Source: Tetmemena sp. SeJ-2015
Lineage: Eukaryota > Ciliophora > Spirotrichea > Sporadotrichida > Oxytrichidae
Length of the DNA stretch: 64,000 bases
Direction of reading: 5' to 3'
NCBI GenBank assembly: GCA_027382625.1
Contig: JAJKFJ010022835.1
Coordinates: 1 to 64,000 of the forward strand
Positions 1 through 12,300 of this stretch are shown one piece after another. The translations under genes and the position numbers were made by a program. How positions within the stretch are numbered: position 1 is the stretch's first letter; each line of letters begins with the position of its first letter. The notes under the pieces are model-generated. The model saw only the letters and a program-made list of their open reading frames with translations, was not told where the DNA came from and did not search any database.

Positions 1-416
1 ATTACCCAGAGAGTCGGATTTTCAGCTAGCGATCGTCTAAACTATCCAGCGATTTCAAAGAGACTTTTTGACCCTTGCTGATTACACTTGTATTTAATTT
101 TGACTTCACCCCTGATTCTTACAATAACATTTTATTTTTCTCATAAAGACTTTCCTGACCCACAACAAACTTTGATTCAAGACTTCATTTATTTTAGTGT
201 GAATATTTTATGTTTAGACTCCATTATGAACGAGGACCAACACAACTAATCTGAGCAAAGAGAATAACAAATCGGCCCAGAGAAACCCCAAATAGAACCA
301 AATTTCAAGGAGTTTGCCTTTATATTATTCTTAGTCTGTCTCTTTAAGAAAATGCATTTAACTCATAAATCTAGCTATAAATTAGATCTTAGTTGAAGCT
401 AGATATGTAAAACTAT
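1..416. other. Window start, no gene recognised
   Basis: AT-rich sequence upstream of the first gene. I see no convincing reading frame under the ciliate code, no tRNA-like fold and no telomeric repeat. Confidence 0.4.
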
Positions 417-943
417 ATGAGCAGAGTCACTCAAGATAGGTAGCAGAAAGTTGTTGAGGCTGTACCTTCTCAATAGCTTTAGCCTATTCCACAATAGGAT
501 TAGCAAATGATGGACGACTATCATCTCTCTTCTTCGCAAGATGAAGAACAGAAAGCCAATGCCTAGATTGTATAGGCTGACTATGATGAGGGGGAGGTTC
601 TTCGGTTATCAGAGGTGTCTCTGACCAAACTGCATAAGCACTTCAAGCAAAGAAGACTACTCTTCAACTTTGAAGAATACTCAGAGGAGGCGGTCAAAGC
701 TAGGGCCCTCAAAAGATAGTTCAAGCCCACTCCCTGCTAGCGAGTATACATACCTCTTATAAAGTATTTTAGATACAATTTATGTGTTAAAATGATTACA
801 TGGCAGTTGCTAAGGCTGTTCTCTACAACGAGGAGAGATGGACTGATATCCAGAATGTCACTAGATGCTGGTGGACAGAGAACATAAAGAGAATCAAAGA
901 TTAGAAGTAAATATAATTTATGTTTGAGCCTATTCAGTCTTGA
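417..943 (+). CDS. Hypothetical protein, interrupted
   Basis: Reads from ATG at 417 (MSRVTQDRQQKVV...) through several TAG=Gln codons to about 750, then resumes in another frame from about 812 (VAKAVLYNEERWTD...) to TGA at 941-943. The interruption between about 750 and 812 is AT-rich; I could not settle whether it is an intron or an IES. The product is about 150 residues, charged, with no membrane segment. An acidic stretch (NFEEYSEEAVKARALKR) precedes the break and a Trp-containing basic tail follows it. I do not recognise the family. It lies head-to-tail with the next + strand gene. Confidence 0.5.
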
Positions 944-1221
944 ATTAAATATTTTTTTTTCATTTTTGGGTCTTTTTTTTAATTAAAAAAAGCTTTCTAG
1001 CATAATTTAAGACTTTTATCTCCTTTAAATTGATGAATAATTAAAAAAAGATATTTCATCTGTTTTTTGCTCTAGATAAAGCAATTAAAAAATATACATG
1101 TTTCTAAAATTTCTAATTCCACTAATATAGGTTCTTCAAAAAATGATATTTATTTTGAAATTCTATTCAAATCACTAAATTAATATTTTAGTAGTTGAAT
1201 AAGAAGGTGCATTCTCTTACT

Positions 1222-3617
1222 ATGTTGAGGCAGCTGATTATTGATTCACTTAAAGCTGAGGAATTCATTGAAGTATTTGAGAACCACTTTTGCGAACCCC
1301 TCATTCTCAAAAGCATTATGATAATATATTTTTTGATTATGATGATCCTACAAATAAAGACTGAGTACATTAGTGTAGAAGGAGAGAAAGTTAGGTTTAG
1401 TGCTACTATAGATCGCAAAACTTAGCAAAAGAACTCTCAATGGGATGAATTTAACCCTCTTATTTATTAGATCTCAATCTTATCTATTCAAAATATATAT
1501 TTGGCTATATAAGAATTTAAAGAGCTCATAAACATTTTTTTTAAAAAAATAGAACATGAAAATTATTGAGTCAAAAGAATTGAAACAAAAAGTTTTCAAG
1601 CATTTTAAATTTAATTATTATCTTGAGCTAGATGAGAATCTGCGACCTGCGTTCTTGCAAGCATCCATGAATTAAATATTTCCAGTAGTGGACTAAGTCA
1701 ACTACTCCCTCTTCAAGAACAAAGGACTACTTGGCAAATCAGGCAAACAAATTGACATATAACAAAAAAGTAAATAATATATTTACACATTTTTATGAGA
1801 CAGACTATTGAAAGAAGTAATGAGATGAAGAGGAAAACAAAATGGACAATGGTGTTAAAAAACTTATTTGGAAATAAAAATACCTTTTTTATGCTTATGG
1901 TGAAGGAATTAACGAGTCTAAGAAAATTCCTAAACTTGCAAAGACTCTTGGCGAGTCCGAAAGAATGTATAAGCAGAGCAAAACCAAGTTTTCTTCTGCC
2001 ACGGATGCTTCTCTCCCGAGTTTGGCAAAGCAACAACAAAAATAGCAATGCATGGTTTAAATATATTTTAGTTAAGATGCTCATCTAAATCCTAGCAACC
2101 TAATTCTGGAGGGTATAACTAAAATCCTAGAAGCAAGTAACTACAGCAATAGCAGAAAGACTTTAATAAAAAAATATAAATACTATTTATAAAATGACCT
2201 CCTTCAATTCAATAAAGGTTCTGGTGATTCTTAATTAACCTAATTCAATCAGCAGCCACATCACTCAAGCAACTTTTAATTTCAGCAACAGCGAATGATG
2301 AATTAAAATCCAGGCTTCAATAGTATTCCAACAGCTTTTCAAAATCAGTTTTCTTCAAATAATCAAGGATTGAATCAGTAAAACCCTTTCTTATTCCCTC
2401 AAAATTAATAAGATAGTCTCTAGACTGATTTAAATCACTTGGAGAGCGCTACCAACAGTTTCCAAGATCGCCCTTAGTAATCGCTTAGAGAGGAATAAGA
2501 TGATGTCAATCAAAATTAATTTGAGGAGAAAAAATAGCAATTTTCAATGGGGAGATAAGGCTAGACAGGAGGAGACTATCCCAAAGACTTGCAACAATTT
2601 GACTCAAAATAAATCAAGCAATCGCTTAGATAAAACTCTTGGGGATTATCAGGAGCCAGTAAATCAAAAACTAAATTTGTAGAGCACCAGTTCTAAAATC
2701 TTAATTTGGGGTTGAGATCGGGCCCTCTTTTGCATTAAAGAAGACCTTCTTAGAATAGCTAGGAAGAATTTGAGGAAAACAGTGAGCGCTATGGGGATGA
2801 TGAAGAAGAAAACTTCTAGCCTTCCCATGATTTGGAGTAGAACTAAGATGATTAAGAGTCTCAGAAGATTGAAGATTTCGAGAGCTTCAAAGTTTATCTT
2901 GGAGAGGGAGAGGAGCAAAGACTCTTCCTGAAGATAGATCTACAGATTATAAACTTATCAAGGGTCTATCATATTCTTTGAATATTTGAATGAGACTAAC
3001 AGGAAGAGAAGATTTGAGGAGATTGGGTATAGTATGGAGCAAGAGTCTCGAGCTGTTCGCTTGCTAGAGAACAAGATCATCTAAATTGGAGACCCTGATA
3101 TAGATTCTGAGACTGTGCAGATCCATATTCAAGAGGAGATGATCTAACTCTTCAACAGACAGCAAGATTTAGAGAGACGGTTGTAGGAAAGCCAAGTCTC
3201 GACCTATACTGTGTCTCAGTTATCCTAGGATCCTCATCCAAGGAATCGACTTCAATAGATGCCCGTTGAGAGCTAGTAATCAAATTTGGACCAGGTTTGG
3301 GATCAGAGTCAAGATTTGAGAAGTCAGTATCACTAGGTTTAATAAAGGGATAGGGGTTCCCAAAACTAGAGAGGCCTCTATTAAAATTTAATATGACTAT
3401 TTAATAAAATTGATGACAAAAAATATTTTAAAATTACAAGGTGGAGAGTGCTTTTGACATGCCAGACGGGGAATACTACTTAAGTGGGTAAATCCCTGAC
3501 GATGAAAACACTACTGTGAACTATCTTGAGGAAATATAGAAATAGATAGAAGAAGGAAGCAAAGGAAGTAGTGAGAATGAGCCAGAGAGTGAGGGTGGAA
3601 GCGAATCCATGTCTTGA
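1222..3617 (+). CDS. Q/N-rich hypothetical protein, several segments
   Basis: Segments in order: an ORF from ATG 1222 (MLRQLIIDSLKAEEFIEVF...); a second segment from ATG 1556 (MKIIESKELKQKVFKHF...); a GT..AG intron from about 1768; a Lys/Ser-rich segment (EGINESKKIPKLAKTLGE); a long Q/N-rich segment from about 2210 to 2980; a coiled-coil-like segment (RRFEEIGYSMEQES...); and an acidic C-terminus (VESAFDMPDGEYYL...) ending at TGA 3615-3617. Dozens of TAA/TAG codons sit where Gln fits. The 1222-1569 ORF may be a separate gene, because its join to the 1556 segment is unclear. No domain is recognised. The C-terminal Q-rich then acidic layout suggests a regulatory or RNA-granule protein, but that is only inference. 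Confidence 0.5.
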
Positions 3618-4250
3618 ACCAGATTTTAAAATGATTAAGTTATTTCAAGTTAATTTATTTCTAAGTAAAAGTTTTCAATTGTATTAGAGTGGAATGTTTG
3701 ATAACAATATTAGGAAATATATTTTGAATTAAGTCTTAATGTTAGATTTGTAGTGTAATTTAGCTTTACCAACTCTAAAATTGTGAATGTTTTTCTCTTG
3801 GAAACTTATATTCTTTATAATTATAATTATATTGTGACAACTTATTCATTTTTAGAATAAAAGCTAAAATAGTATTAAACTCGTAACAAGAAATAGAAAA
3901 TTAAAATATCTATTTTCTTTGAAATAATATTAGTATGCTTTTTAATTGAGTTATGATTGTTTTTAAGTAACATAAGGATTTCAATTTTTAAATAAGGGAT
4001 AATAAAGAAGCGCCAGACTAGTTAAGAAGTCGCCTCATCACTATATCTTATAAACTAAGTCTTACTATAAACCGTAGTCCTAAATACTAACTCAAAACCA
4101 AGCTTGCTTTATTTGGAATCCTATTAAGCTATAACTCACAAGGTTACATTTTTCAACAAAAATACCTGCCCAAGACAATCAGGCTTCTGAAGAATCGAAA
4201 ACACAACTTCATCTAGCTTCACAAACACAACAACATTTTTACTATAAAAA
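3618..4250. other. Intergenic, AT-rich
   Basis: Spacer of about 630 bp between two + strand genes. It is AT-rich with scattered stops in all frames. I see no gene, repeat or structured RNA here. The promoter of the cold-shock-domain gene should lie near 4200, but no motif stands out. Confidence 0.5.
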
Positions 4251-7200
4251 ATGCAAAATCTAAAGCAGAATCTTTTCTCCATGAGCGACGCGCTCTCCCA
4301 AGCGTCTTATTTTCTCTTGCATACTGCTTCTGGCTAAATTCCCGTTTCCTAGACTCAAAATGCCCCGGATGAGGAAGGCAAATAAGATTTGCTTATGCAA
4401 GCTAGACTTTCAGCTTATTTAAAGACAAAGGGGCTTATCCCTTACTTTGATAAGGATTTTCAAGCTATTTATCATAAAACCATCTAAGGCCACCCCACCT
4501 CAAATCCAAGCTAGTTACTTTAACAATAGATATATATTGCTACTCATCATATTATTTTAACTTTACGCAGCCGTGGCTTAAAGCCTCTGGTTTGACAGTT
4601 CAAAGTGGGAGAAAGTCAGAGAATCTCTCTAGAAACTTTTAAGTGAGCAGCTTTCAAGCGTGTAGTAAGTTATGGGGGATATTTGCCACCCTCCTGAAAC
4701 CATCATGAGTTTAGATGCTAAAGTCTTCCTCACTAACCTTGAAGATCCCTCGAACGATCAGACGATACTTCTAGCTTTTTGTGCAGTTGCGCTTAATCAG
4801 ATGCGTACATTTCATTTATTTCTTTATAGACTAATAATCAGAGCTACTCCTTAACTTTCTTTAATGAGAAGAACGAACTCCAAACATGGGAATACTAAGG
4901 AAGTGAAACTGCCTAAAAGTTAGGACAGAGAGAAGACTAGATACTCACAGAAGCTCATAACCCACTCATAAGTTTTAAGCTTTCATTTAATGAGGACAAA
5001 AATTCTGTCTAATCTAAGCAATTTAGAGAAAAAATATCCTAAAATATATATATAAAGCACAATCTAGCTTTCTTCGTAAATTCTCCAAGATAATTACTAC
5101 CCTTGGTTGATTCTGCTACTTATTCGCGCCATCATCTCTGGAAATTTTTCTAGAAATAAGAATCTGACTCTAGCAGTCAGGTAAAATCAGAGTCCTAATA
5201 GAAAAGGCCCAGAGTGAAGTTTTATTTTTGCTTTATCTTATTAGTATTTTAACAATTGAATCTTCTTATAGGAGCTCAGAGATCAGAAAATCCGAATATA
5301 ATAGGAAATTTAAACTAAAGCAAATCAAACAAAGGCTCCGCTATCCATTCTCCTACACTTTCAGCTTCCTAACCAATAGGGATTATACAAAACACTGTGG
5401 TGACTACTCCACCTCCTGGTCTTGGAATGAATATGAATCAGTAAATTGCAACTGCTTAGCCCGTTTCTCTAGGCAATCAATCTCCTCAAAGTTTTTACAA
5501 TGCTCAAATGCAGTAACAAGCCATCTAGCAAATCAATGGTTTACAGTAGCAGCTTCATAACCTTTTAAGATCATTTATTGATATATAGCTTGGTCAATAG
5601 CAAGATATGGCTTCCGCTTAGAATTTGGAAGCTATCAGGTTTTAACTGATGGACTAAAACAGAATAAGATCTTTAATCACGAGTTTATTTATCATATCCT
5701 TAATTTATCTTAGACTTAGAATCAGCAGCAATAGCAGATGCAACAGTAGGCAGAATTGTAGCAGCTTTAGGCAGCATAGAAGTAAATGAATTCTTTAACA
5801 TAGCAGAATGGCTCAATCTCTCCTGCTTAGTAATGCTGGCCAGTAGTAGGCCTGATTTTACAATAGTAGCAACAACAACAGCAGTTAGCCCTGCAACAGT
5901 AATAGCAACAGCAGATTTAATTTATAAAGAGATTAATTTTAAGATGAATTAGAACTAAATGCTCCAAATGAGAAAGGCCCAACTTGCAACGGAGGAATCG
6001 GCTAAGCTAATGCTCTGAGTGCTTCTAATATTCAAGGCTCCCTCAACAATAGATAAGTGGAGTTTTGTAGGCCTCAACTTCTAGTGATGCCTTAAACTAA
6101 ATTGAATGTAAATCTTAATTGTAAGCCCATTTTTAAAGTTTACATGAATAAGTTCATGAATGGAGCACCTCTAGTGAGTATCTTAAGAGGAACTGGATGA
6201 GAAAGGATCTGAAAATCCAGACTCTTCAATCAATAATTCTCAAGCGGCCAGCTTACAATCCGCTATGCCTGCTTAAGCGATGAATCAAAACTTGGGCTTA
6301 AACACGACTAGCTCCACCTAATTTTTGCAGTCTCAAAATCAATCCATGAATAACCTCTAAAAGATGTAGATGTCTTCTATGATAACTTGTACAAGTGTTT
6401 AAATCTATTTAATTAATGAATGGGAATGAGCTAGATTAATATGGGACTCTAAAATCCAATGATGAGCACTACTTCACTCCAAAGCATCAATTCTAATTTC
6501 ACAAACAGCACTGTTGCAAACAATATGAACAATACTCCTTATTAAAACCGTAACAACAACACTTCTTAAGTGGGCCTTCCCCTTCAATAGCAGTCTAATT
6601 AAAATTTGTTTCTCCTGGAATGGTCGGTTTCAGCAACACACCATGCAAATTGGAATGAGCCCAGCTGCTATGATGCAAAATTAAGTCCCTGGTGCCAACA
6701 TCAGACCGATGATGTATGGCGGACCCAAATGGACTTTAACAATTAAAATTTTGATCTTTTAAACAATGTCATGCAAGGTTAAATGATGCAGCCCCCGATC
6801 CCAGACGTTTGCAAAATCATCAGTCTCTGAACTTTGATAATCTTCATTAACCCCTTTCAGGAAGCGTAGCTCAAAATCAGTAGATGTAAGGACATATGCC
6901 ATATGCAAATTTACAGCATGGAACAACAACCAGTCTTGGGGGGTTATATCAACCCTGCTTTTTAAGCCAACCAAGCTAATAATCTGATGAGGCAATATTC
7001 TGGAATGCAAGCCCCAATCTCTGAACGATCTGGCTCCTTTGTAAGAATTGATGATATCTAGGGCCTTGGAGCTAGTTCCCAAGTTCAAGCTTAAAATTCT
7101 TAAACTGTCAACCCAGATACTATGAGGGTTACTGGAACCCTTAAGTTCTTAATAATTTTTTATCAAATTTTAACTTCTTCTACGAAAATGAAAACTACGG

Positions 7201-7692
7201 TTTCTTGGTCGGTGACACTGACAACAAGGATGTATTTTTCCATATGGATGACATGAAAGGAAAAATTAAATTTTCTATTCTCCTTTTCCTATTTAAACTA
7301 AGTTGACAAAGGAGCAGTTCATAAACTCCAAGGATAACTATATCATTCGTTTCGCTTACAACAAGCTAGCTTATTTTGGAAAGTATGGATTGAGTATGAA
7401 AGCAATCAACATAGACTTCGTTGAAATAGTTCAGCTGCCTAAGACACAACCACCAGCTTCCAATACACCAGTTGCAAACAATGGTACAGCTACAAACTCT
7501 TAACCTACTGTTACAACTCAACTTAACTAGGATAATAATCTCCAAAATATGACTTCAGAGTTTTTTCTTTCTCTATTCTTCTATTTATTATTTATGACTG
7601 GATTTTCAAATATGTCTGTCTCTATGGTCTCAAATTCCACAACCTCGGTTCTCTAAAATAACAATTCAACCTTTTAAGCAAGCAACCAGTGA
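4251..7692 (+). CDS. Q/N-rich protein with cold-shock-like domain
   Basis: Starts at ATG 4251 (MQNLKQNLFSMSDALSQ...) and ends at TGA 7690-7692. The N-terminal ~350 residues are folded-looking (WFDSSKWEKVRESLQKL, MGDICHPPETIMSLDAK). A poly-Q/N-rich middle follows. Near the C-terminus a cold-shock-type OB fold is visible once two short IESs are removed: VTGTLKFFYENENYGFLV, then KDVFFHMDDMKG, then IIRFAYNKLAYFGKYGL. Cold-shock domains bind single-stranded RNA or DNA, and the Q/N-rich flanks suggest an RNP-granule role (inference). At least six direct-repeat-bounded segments interrupt the gene, and their removal restores or keeps the frame. This is one of the clearest demonstrations of germline organisation in the window. 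A few further frame shifts, for example near 6796, remain unresolved. Confidence 0.7.
4517..4565. other. IES candidate, pointer ACTTTA
   Basis: ACTTTA occurs at 4517-4522 and 4560-4565. Removing 43 bp (one repeat plus the interior) joins SQLL to YAAVAQSLWFDSSKW in one frame. Without removal the frame is lost, and the segment has no GT..AG ends. Confidence 0.7.
5917..5939. other. Micro-IES candidate, pointer TTAATTT
   Basis: TTAATTT at 5917-5923 and 5933-5939. Loss of 16 bp joins the poly-Gln run (QQIQF) to QDELELNAPNEKG in frame. The interior between the repeats is only 9 bp. Confidence 0.6.
6608..6631. other. Micro-IES candidate, pointer GTTTC
   Basis: GTTTC at 6608-6612 and 6627-6631. Loss of 19 bp joins QSNQNLF to QQHTMQIGMSPAAMM in frame. 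Confidence 0.55.
7146..7179. other. IES candidate inside cold-shock domain, pointer TTCTT
   Basis: TTCTT at 7146-7150 and 7175-7179. Loss of 29 bp gives TGTLKFFYENENYGF, which matches the expected first two strands of a cold-shock fold. The interior is almost pure A/T. Confidence 0.7.
7275..7293. other. Micro-IES candidate, pointer CTATT
   Basis: CTATT at 7275-7279 and 7289-7293. Loss of 14 bp corrects the frame shift between VFFHMDDMKGKIKFS and IQTKLTKEQFINSKD in the cold-shock-like domain. Confidence 0.55.
7549..7599. other. IES candidate, pointer ATGACT
   Basis: ATGACT at 7549-7554 and 7594-7599. The 45 bp removed keeps the frame and deletes a Phe/Leu-rich run that is out of character with the surrounding N/S/T-rich tail. 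Confidence 0.55.
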
Positions 7693-8095
7693 GAAAATTT
7701 AAAGATAAGAAGAACCACTCCTCTTTGAAATGTGGCTCTCTAACAAAATTAATTACAACCTTATACTCTTCTTACACACACATATTAGTACTTACAGATA
7801 AAGCAATTAGAAATACAGACGAACAAAATATACCTAAGTACATCTTATAACTCAGAATTATCACGTACAAACAATCACAGCTTATATAAAACCAATAACC
7901 TAATTCCCTATATTCACATCAACACACAAAGAAATCTCTCTTAAATTATTAGATAGATTAATTACGTAAATCACTCAAACCATAAATTCTCTTATTTTCA
8001 GAGAAAATTCAATGTAAAAGTTAAGAAATGTAAATTAAGAAGACCTTTTAAGAGGTGATCTTAGTTATTGATACAATGATGTGTTCTTCCTATTG
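7693..8095. other. Convergent intergenic region
   Basis: About 400 bp between the + strand cold-shock gene and the end of the minus-strand propeller-like gene. AT-rich, with nothing recognisable. It probably holds the 3' UTRs of both. Confidence 0.45.
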
Positions 8096-9350
8096 TCAAT
8101 TAAAATTGATCTCTAAGTTAACAGCCGCACTAAGGAAATTCTAATTGAGATCGAATCTCTTCAACACTGATTATCTGGAACCTGAGCCTACTTCACAGTA
8201 CTCTATCAAGATTAATTGTAGAAGACCGTCTTCTTCCCAAGATCTGTCTATCAGCTCTAATTACTGCTAAGGGAAGGGGGCCATTAAGTTTACTGATTAG
8301 AGAAGCTGCTTGTGTTTTTGCTCCTCAAAGTCTATTAGAGTCACTCCAAGCTCATAAATAAGGTAACAAAGAATCTTCCTTAATTTTTATTTTCATCTCT
8401 AACCAAAATGAATTCATTCTACTGATTTGGGGAGATAAATTTCCTAATGCAAATTGGGCTTTGAGTCTCTCCGAAAGAAACTTTTCTCATAATTTATTAT
8501 GAAGCTCTGTCTATCAGGTATAGTGAGCTATCTTCATCAAGGGATACAATTAGATTCTTTTAAGCTTCATCACCAAATGACAGTCCTTGATAAGTAAGCA
8601 CTCCTCTAACATGTTTGTCATTAAAATATCTTTCATCGCTTAGAGTGATTTTAAAATACAAAAATAATTTCCCATTCCTCAGCATCTAATGATGCTTGTT
8701 ACTTTTTGAAATTAGCGATGTAAAGTCCGTTATTTGTAGCTAAAGCATATTTATAATGTTCATAATTATTTGAGAAAATATAAAAATATTCAGACTCTCC
8801 CTCATCAATTTAAATTATTTGTATGATGTGACTCACTTCCCTCAGCTGCACTGTCTTAATAATTTCATTGCTTTACGTGTCCAACAGTTCTATAAATCCT
8901 CTTCTTTCTCCTATTATGACTATATCTTTAGAATATTTGACCATACAATAGGCATTTTGCTTTAGCTTAGCATGAGCTATTCGCTGGAATCTGCCACTGC
9001 AAACGTACAGATTTTTATTCTAGCAAGCAAGATAGTATCTTCCATTTTGCGAGTGGCCTGCAATCAAGTTATTCTGCGTCGTAGAAATTGTAGCGATGAA
9101 TCTAAAATCTTCAACTGAGAATACATCAATATCGTTGTTGAGTCCATCTACTAGCACATACTCCTCGTCACAGAAAACAGTGTAGCATCGGTCTCGCTTG
9201 AAAGTCATATATCGAGTCAGCTGGGGTGGAATCAAGTCTGTAGAGGAATTTTCAGAATCTATATCGTCATTGTTTTCTTCTGTTTGATCCTGCTCAACTT
9301 TACTTCTTTTGGGTAGCTTTCTCTGTGGAAGGCCTAGCACGCTTTAACAT
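8096..9350 (-). CDS. Beta-propeller-like protein
   Basis: Read on the minus strand from ATG at 9350-9348 to TGA at 8098-8096. After an acidic N-terminus, short strand-turn-strand repeats recur: RYMTFKRDRCYTVFCDEE, EYVLVDGLNNDIDVFSVED, NGRYYLACQNKNLYVCSG, DIVIIGERRGFIELLDTQ, NGLYIANF, NLIVSLDEDSSLYLID. These resemble WD40/propeller blades, although no canonical GH..WD pair is seen. The first codons need a small deletion (repeat AAAG near 9318 and 9343) to join MLK to LPKRSKVEQ. One further frame shift near 8640 is unresolved. The upstream minus-strand gene is open into this one, so the two could be a single very long gene. Function unknown. Confidence 0.5.
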
Positions 9351-12300
9351 GATTGAATGAAATATAACTCTTCTTATTATATATTTAAAATAAACTTCCT
9401 TTGTGCTCCTCTATATCTTCATGGTTCATTGAACTCTATTATGTGAGTTTGAAAGGCTTTTTGAAATAGGATGCAATGGCTTCTTGCTGCTTTTTCTTTA
9501 TGATTTCTACTAAGTTCATGCTTGTCTGAGAGAGCTTGGTTTACAAGAAAAGCTGGTGCATGCTATCTTTCCAGTCCAATTGAGTGCAGGTGAACTTGTC
9601 TAAAATAGACTTTAAGTTCTTTAAGTAAAGTCAAAAAATAATTATGTCTGAATATCCTTCTTAGCGGAAATAAAAAATTCATCTTTAAACTTTCTTAGGT
9701 GTAACTGCACTAATTTCCTCCTTGATTTCCAAGTCAGTAGTACACTGAATTGTCTTATCGCAGACGCATTTCCTGAGGTCGAAACCCATCACATGGTTTA
9801 TGAACTATAAGGACTGAGGTCATTTACAAAATGTTCAATTTTTTAAATTGAGTATATTCTTACCTTTGAAGAGCTAGATATAGTAATTTCATAATTAATT
9901 GAATTTTTTATTTTAGATTTGAGAGACTAGCTTGAAACAGGTGTATCAAGTCTTAGAAGATCTTTCTCATGATTTCTCTATGTGTCATTTTCAGTTATTT
10001 AAAAAGTCTCTAGCATTAAATCGTCCTAATTTTCTAACTCAATTGAAATGACTTAATCTTCTTTAACTATGGCTATATCAACCATAGTCAAAGCAAATAC
10101 TTATAAATGTAAAAATCCAATTTACATATATAGTTTACTTTTTCCTCTATTTAAAGTGGCTTAACTTCTTTTTAGGGTATTTCAATAGAATCCACATTCT
10201 AAACTTGAAGAATTTAAGACTATGATTTATTATCTTCAATAGATAATTGCACAATCTCAAACTAATCAAGATCAGTAAATTTTTATTGTAAGCTAAGTTC
10301 AACAACTTAGTGTGCTTAGAGTTCAGTCCTCTGCTTTATGATTTCTAACTCTGTAATTTCAAACATTTGTCTTTCAAGAAGAGTTTCTGAATTTAATTGA
10401 TCGATTTAGTTAACTGAGTTTTAATTGCTTAATTCATTAGAATCTAAATTTTCTGTTTCCTCTTCGATAACTATATCAGAGAAACTCTAATCTCCCTCGT
10501 ACTCTAAACTTTTATCAGAGTCAAATTCTTAAGTTTCAAGATCCTCATTTGCAAAAGCTTTCATCTCTTCTTCATTTTGTAGATAGTTTTAAAGACTCAA
10601 GTCTAATTTGCCTATTATTTATTCAGAGTTATGGATATGCTACAAGATATATTCAATATCTAGAGGATTAGTTCTAAGAATTTCAATAGAAATATTTTGT
10701 AAGTCCTCTTGAAGGTTTTCTTTCCCAAAATGATTATTTGTATTCTCTAACTCTAGATTTCCATTAGAAAAGTCAAGCTCTTCATTTTAGAGATAGGGAT
10801 TAAAACTGCTTACTTTAGTTGGCTTAGAATTTTTCTTTTTAATGATAACTGTGTCTTACTTTTTGAGATTATTATTCAATTCCAAACAATTTACTAGCTT
10901 ATCAACATAACAGAGTCTTAGCTCCTTTTCTAAAGGCTTGATATCCACAAAAGAATCTTAGAGAAATTCTTAATCCAAATTCGACAAAATTTCTGATACG
11001 TAAGGCTTTGAATATATCTCGAATTTTGATAAATAGAGTTTCTTTATTTTTTCGACTGCTTCAACGCCTTTATCTTTTGTAACAGCTCTTATTGTTTATG
11101 AGCTTTATGAAAGTGTTGGAGTTTTTATTTCTTAATTAGTTTACAAAATTTGATCTATCTAGTCAGATTTAGAAGTTTTGGAAATTATGGTCTTAGTTGA
11201 AGTTAAAGATAGAGAAATTTCTAGAGGGCAAAGTTAAATCTCTCTTAAATGCACTTCGAATTAGCTATCATTAACTTGCTAAAGGCTTTAAATTTTATTT
11301 TCAAGTGTCGTAGGATCGTTTTCATTAGATTTAAGCTCTTCTGATTAATGGTTGATATTCTATTTTGTAGCATCTAAATATCTTCTAGTGCATATCTAAA
11401 AAGTCATCAAATATCTCATTTACACAATAAGCACAAATACATAAAGAAATATTTTCTTCTCATTTTCAGCCTTCAAATAAGTCTATTTCTAATCATCTAA
11501 CGTTCTGGTATTCCTATAAGATATCGCTTTTTCTTTTTGAATGGACTCACCACCCATTAATTTATTAGGCTTTTCTACCGATTATATCTCCATAATTTTT
11601 GAAGCATACAAGCTAGCTGTGCTTTCATCTTTGTGATGATCATCTATAGCCTCTCCGAAGATCTCATGGATTTTGGCCTTCATAGTTTTGAGAAGTGATC
11701 TTGCCTACTCTTTGGACTGTATTGCCTAAAGAGTGCTCATCAAATGATGATCTGACTCCAGGCTTTCTGAATCAGTAGCCCCCTTACTATGTCGATTCAT
11801 GAAACTACCTGCAAGCTTATCTTTGCCTTTCTGCTTTAGTGAACTAATGCTAAATCTACTTTTCATCTTTGAGAATTCTGAAGCCATCTTATCTATTTTC
11901 TTTTGCTTGGGATCGGTTTGAATTTCTTGACTTGTAAACTCTAAACCATGTCTCTATATTATAACTTATCTTTAGTTCGAAGGTAGATCCAATTGAATAA
12001 TAGCAGCTTAGATATCAATTTCTGGTAATTCTAGTGCCTTCTCTTATCCTATATCAGCTTTATAATTAGTTGTATCAAGAACAGAATATTCTTAGACCGG
12101 TGGATTAAGTTATTTATAGATAGAAATCTCTTCCACGTTACAATCTAATGATAGGTTATGATTTACACTTTGGGCTTATAGAATTTCAAAAAGCCCTAAA
12201 TTGGAATCAAGCTGAACTGGCCTGATTTTATTCTCTTGAAGTAAATTGAAATCTTCAATTATGTTTTATACTTATATACTTTGTAACCGACTGTCGGATT

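Noticed and set aside
1795..2088. 97-codon + strand ORF in the standard code
   Set aside because: The frame one base over (EGINESKKIPKLAKTLGE...) has protein-like composition, uses Gln codons and connects to neighbouring exons; the longer standard-code ORF is its shadow.
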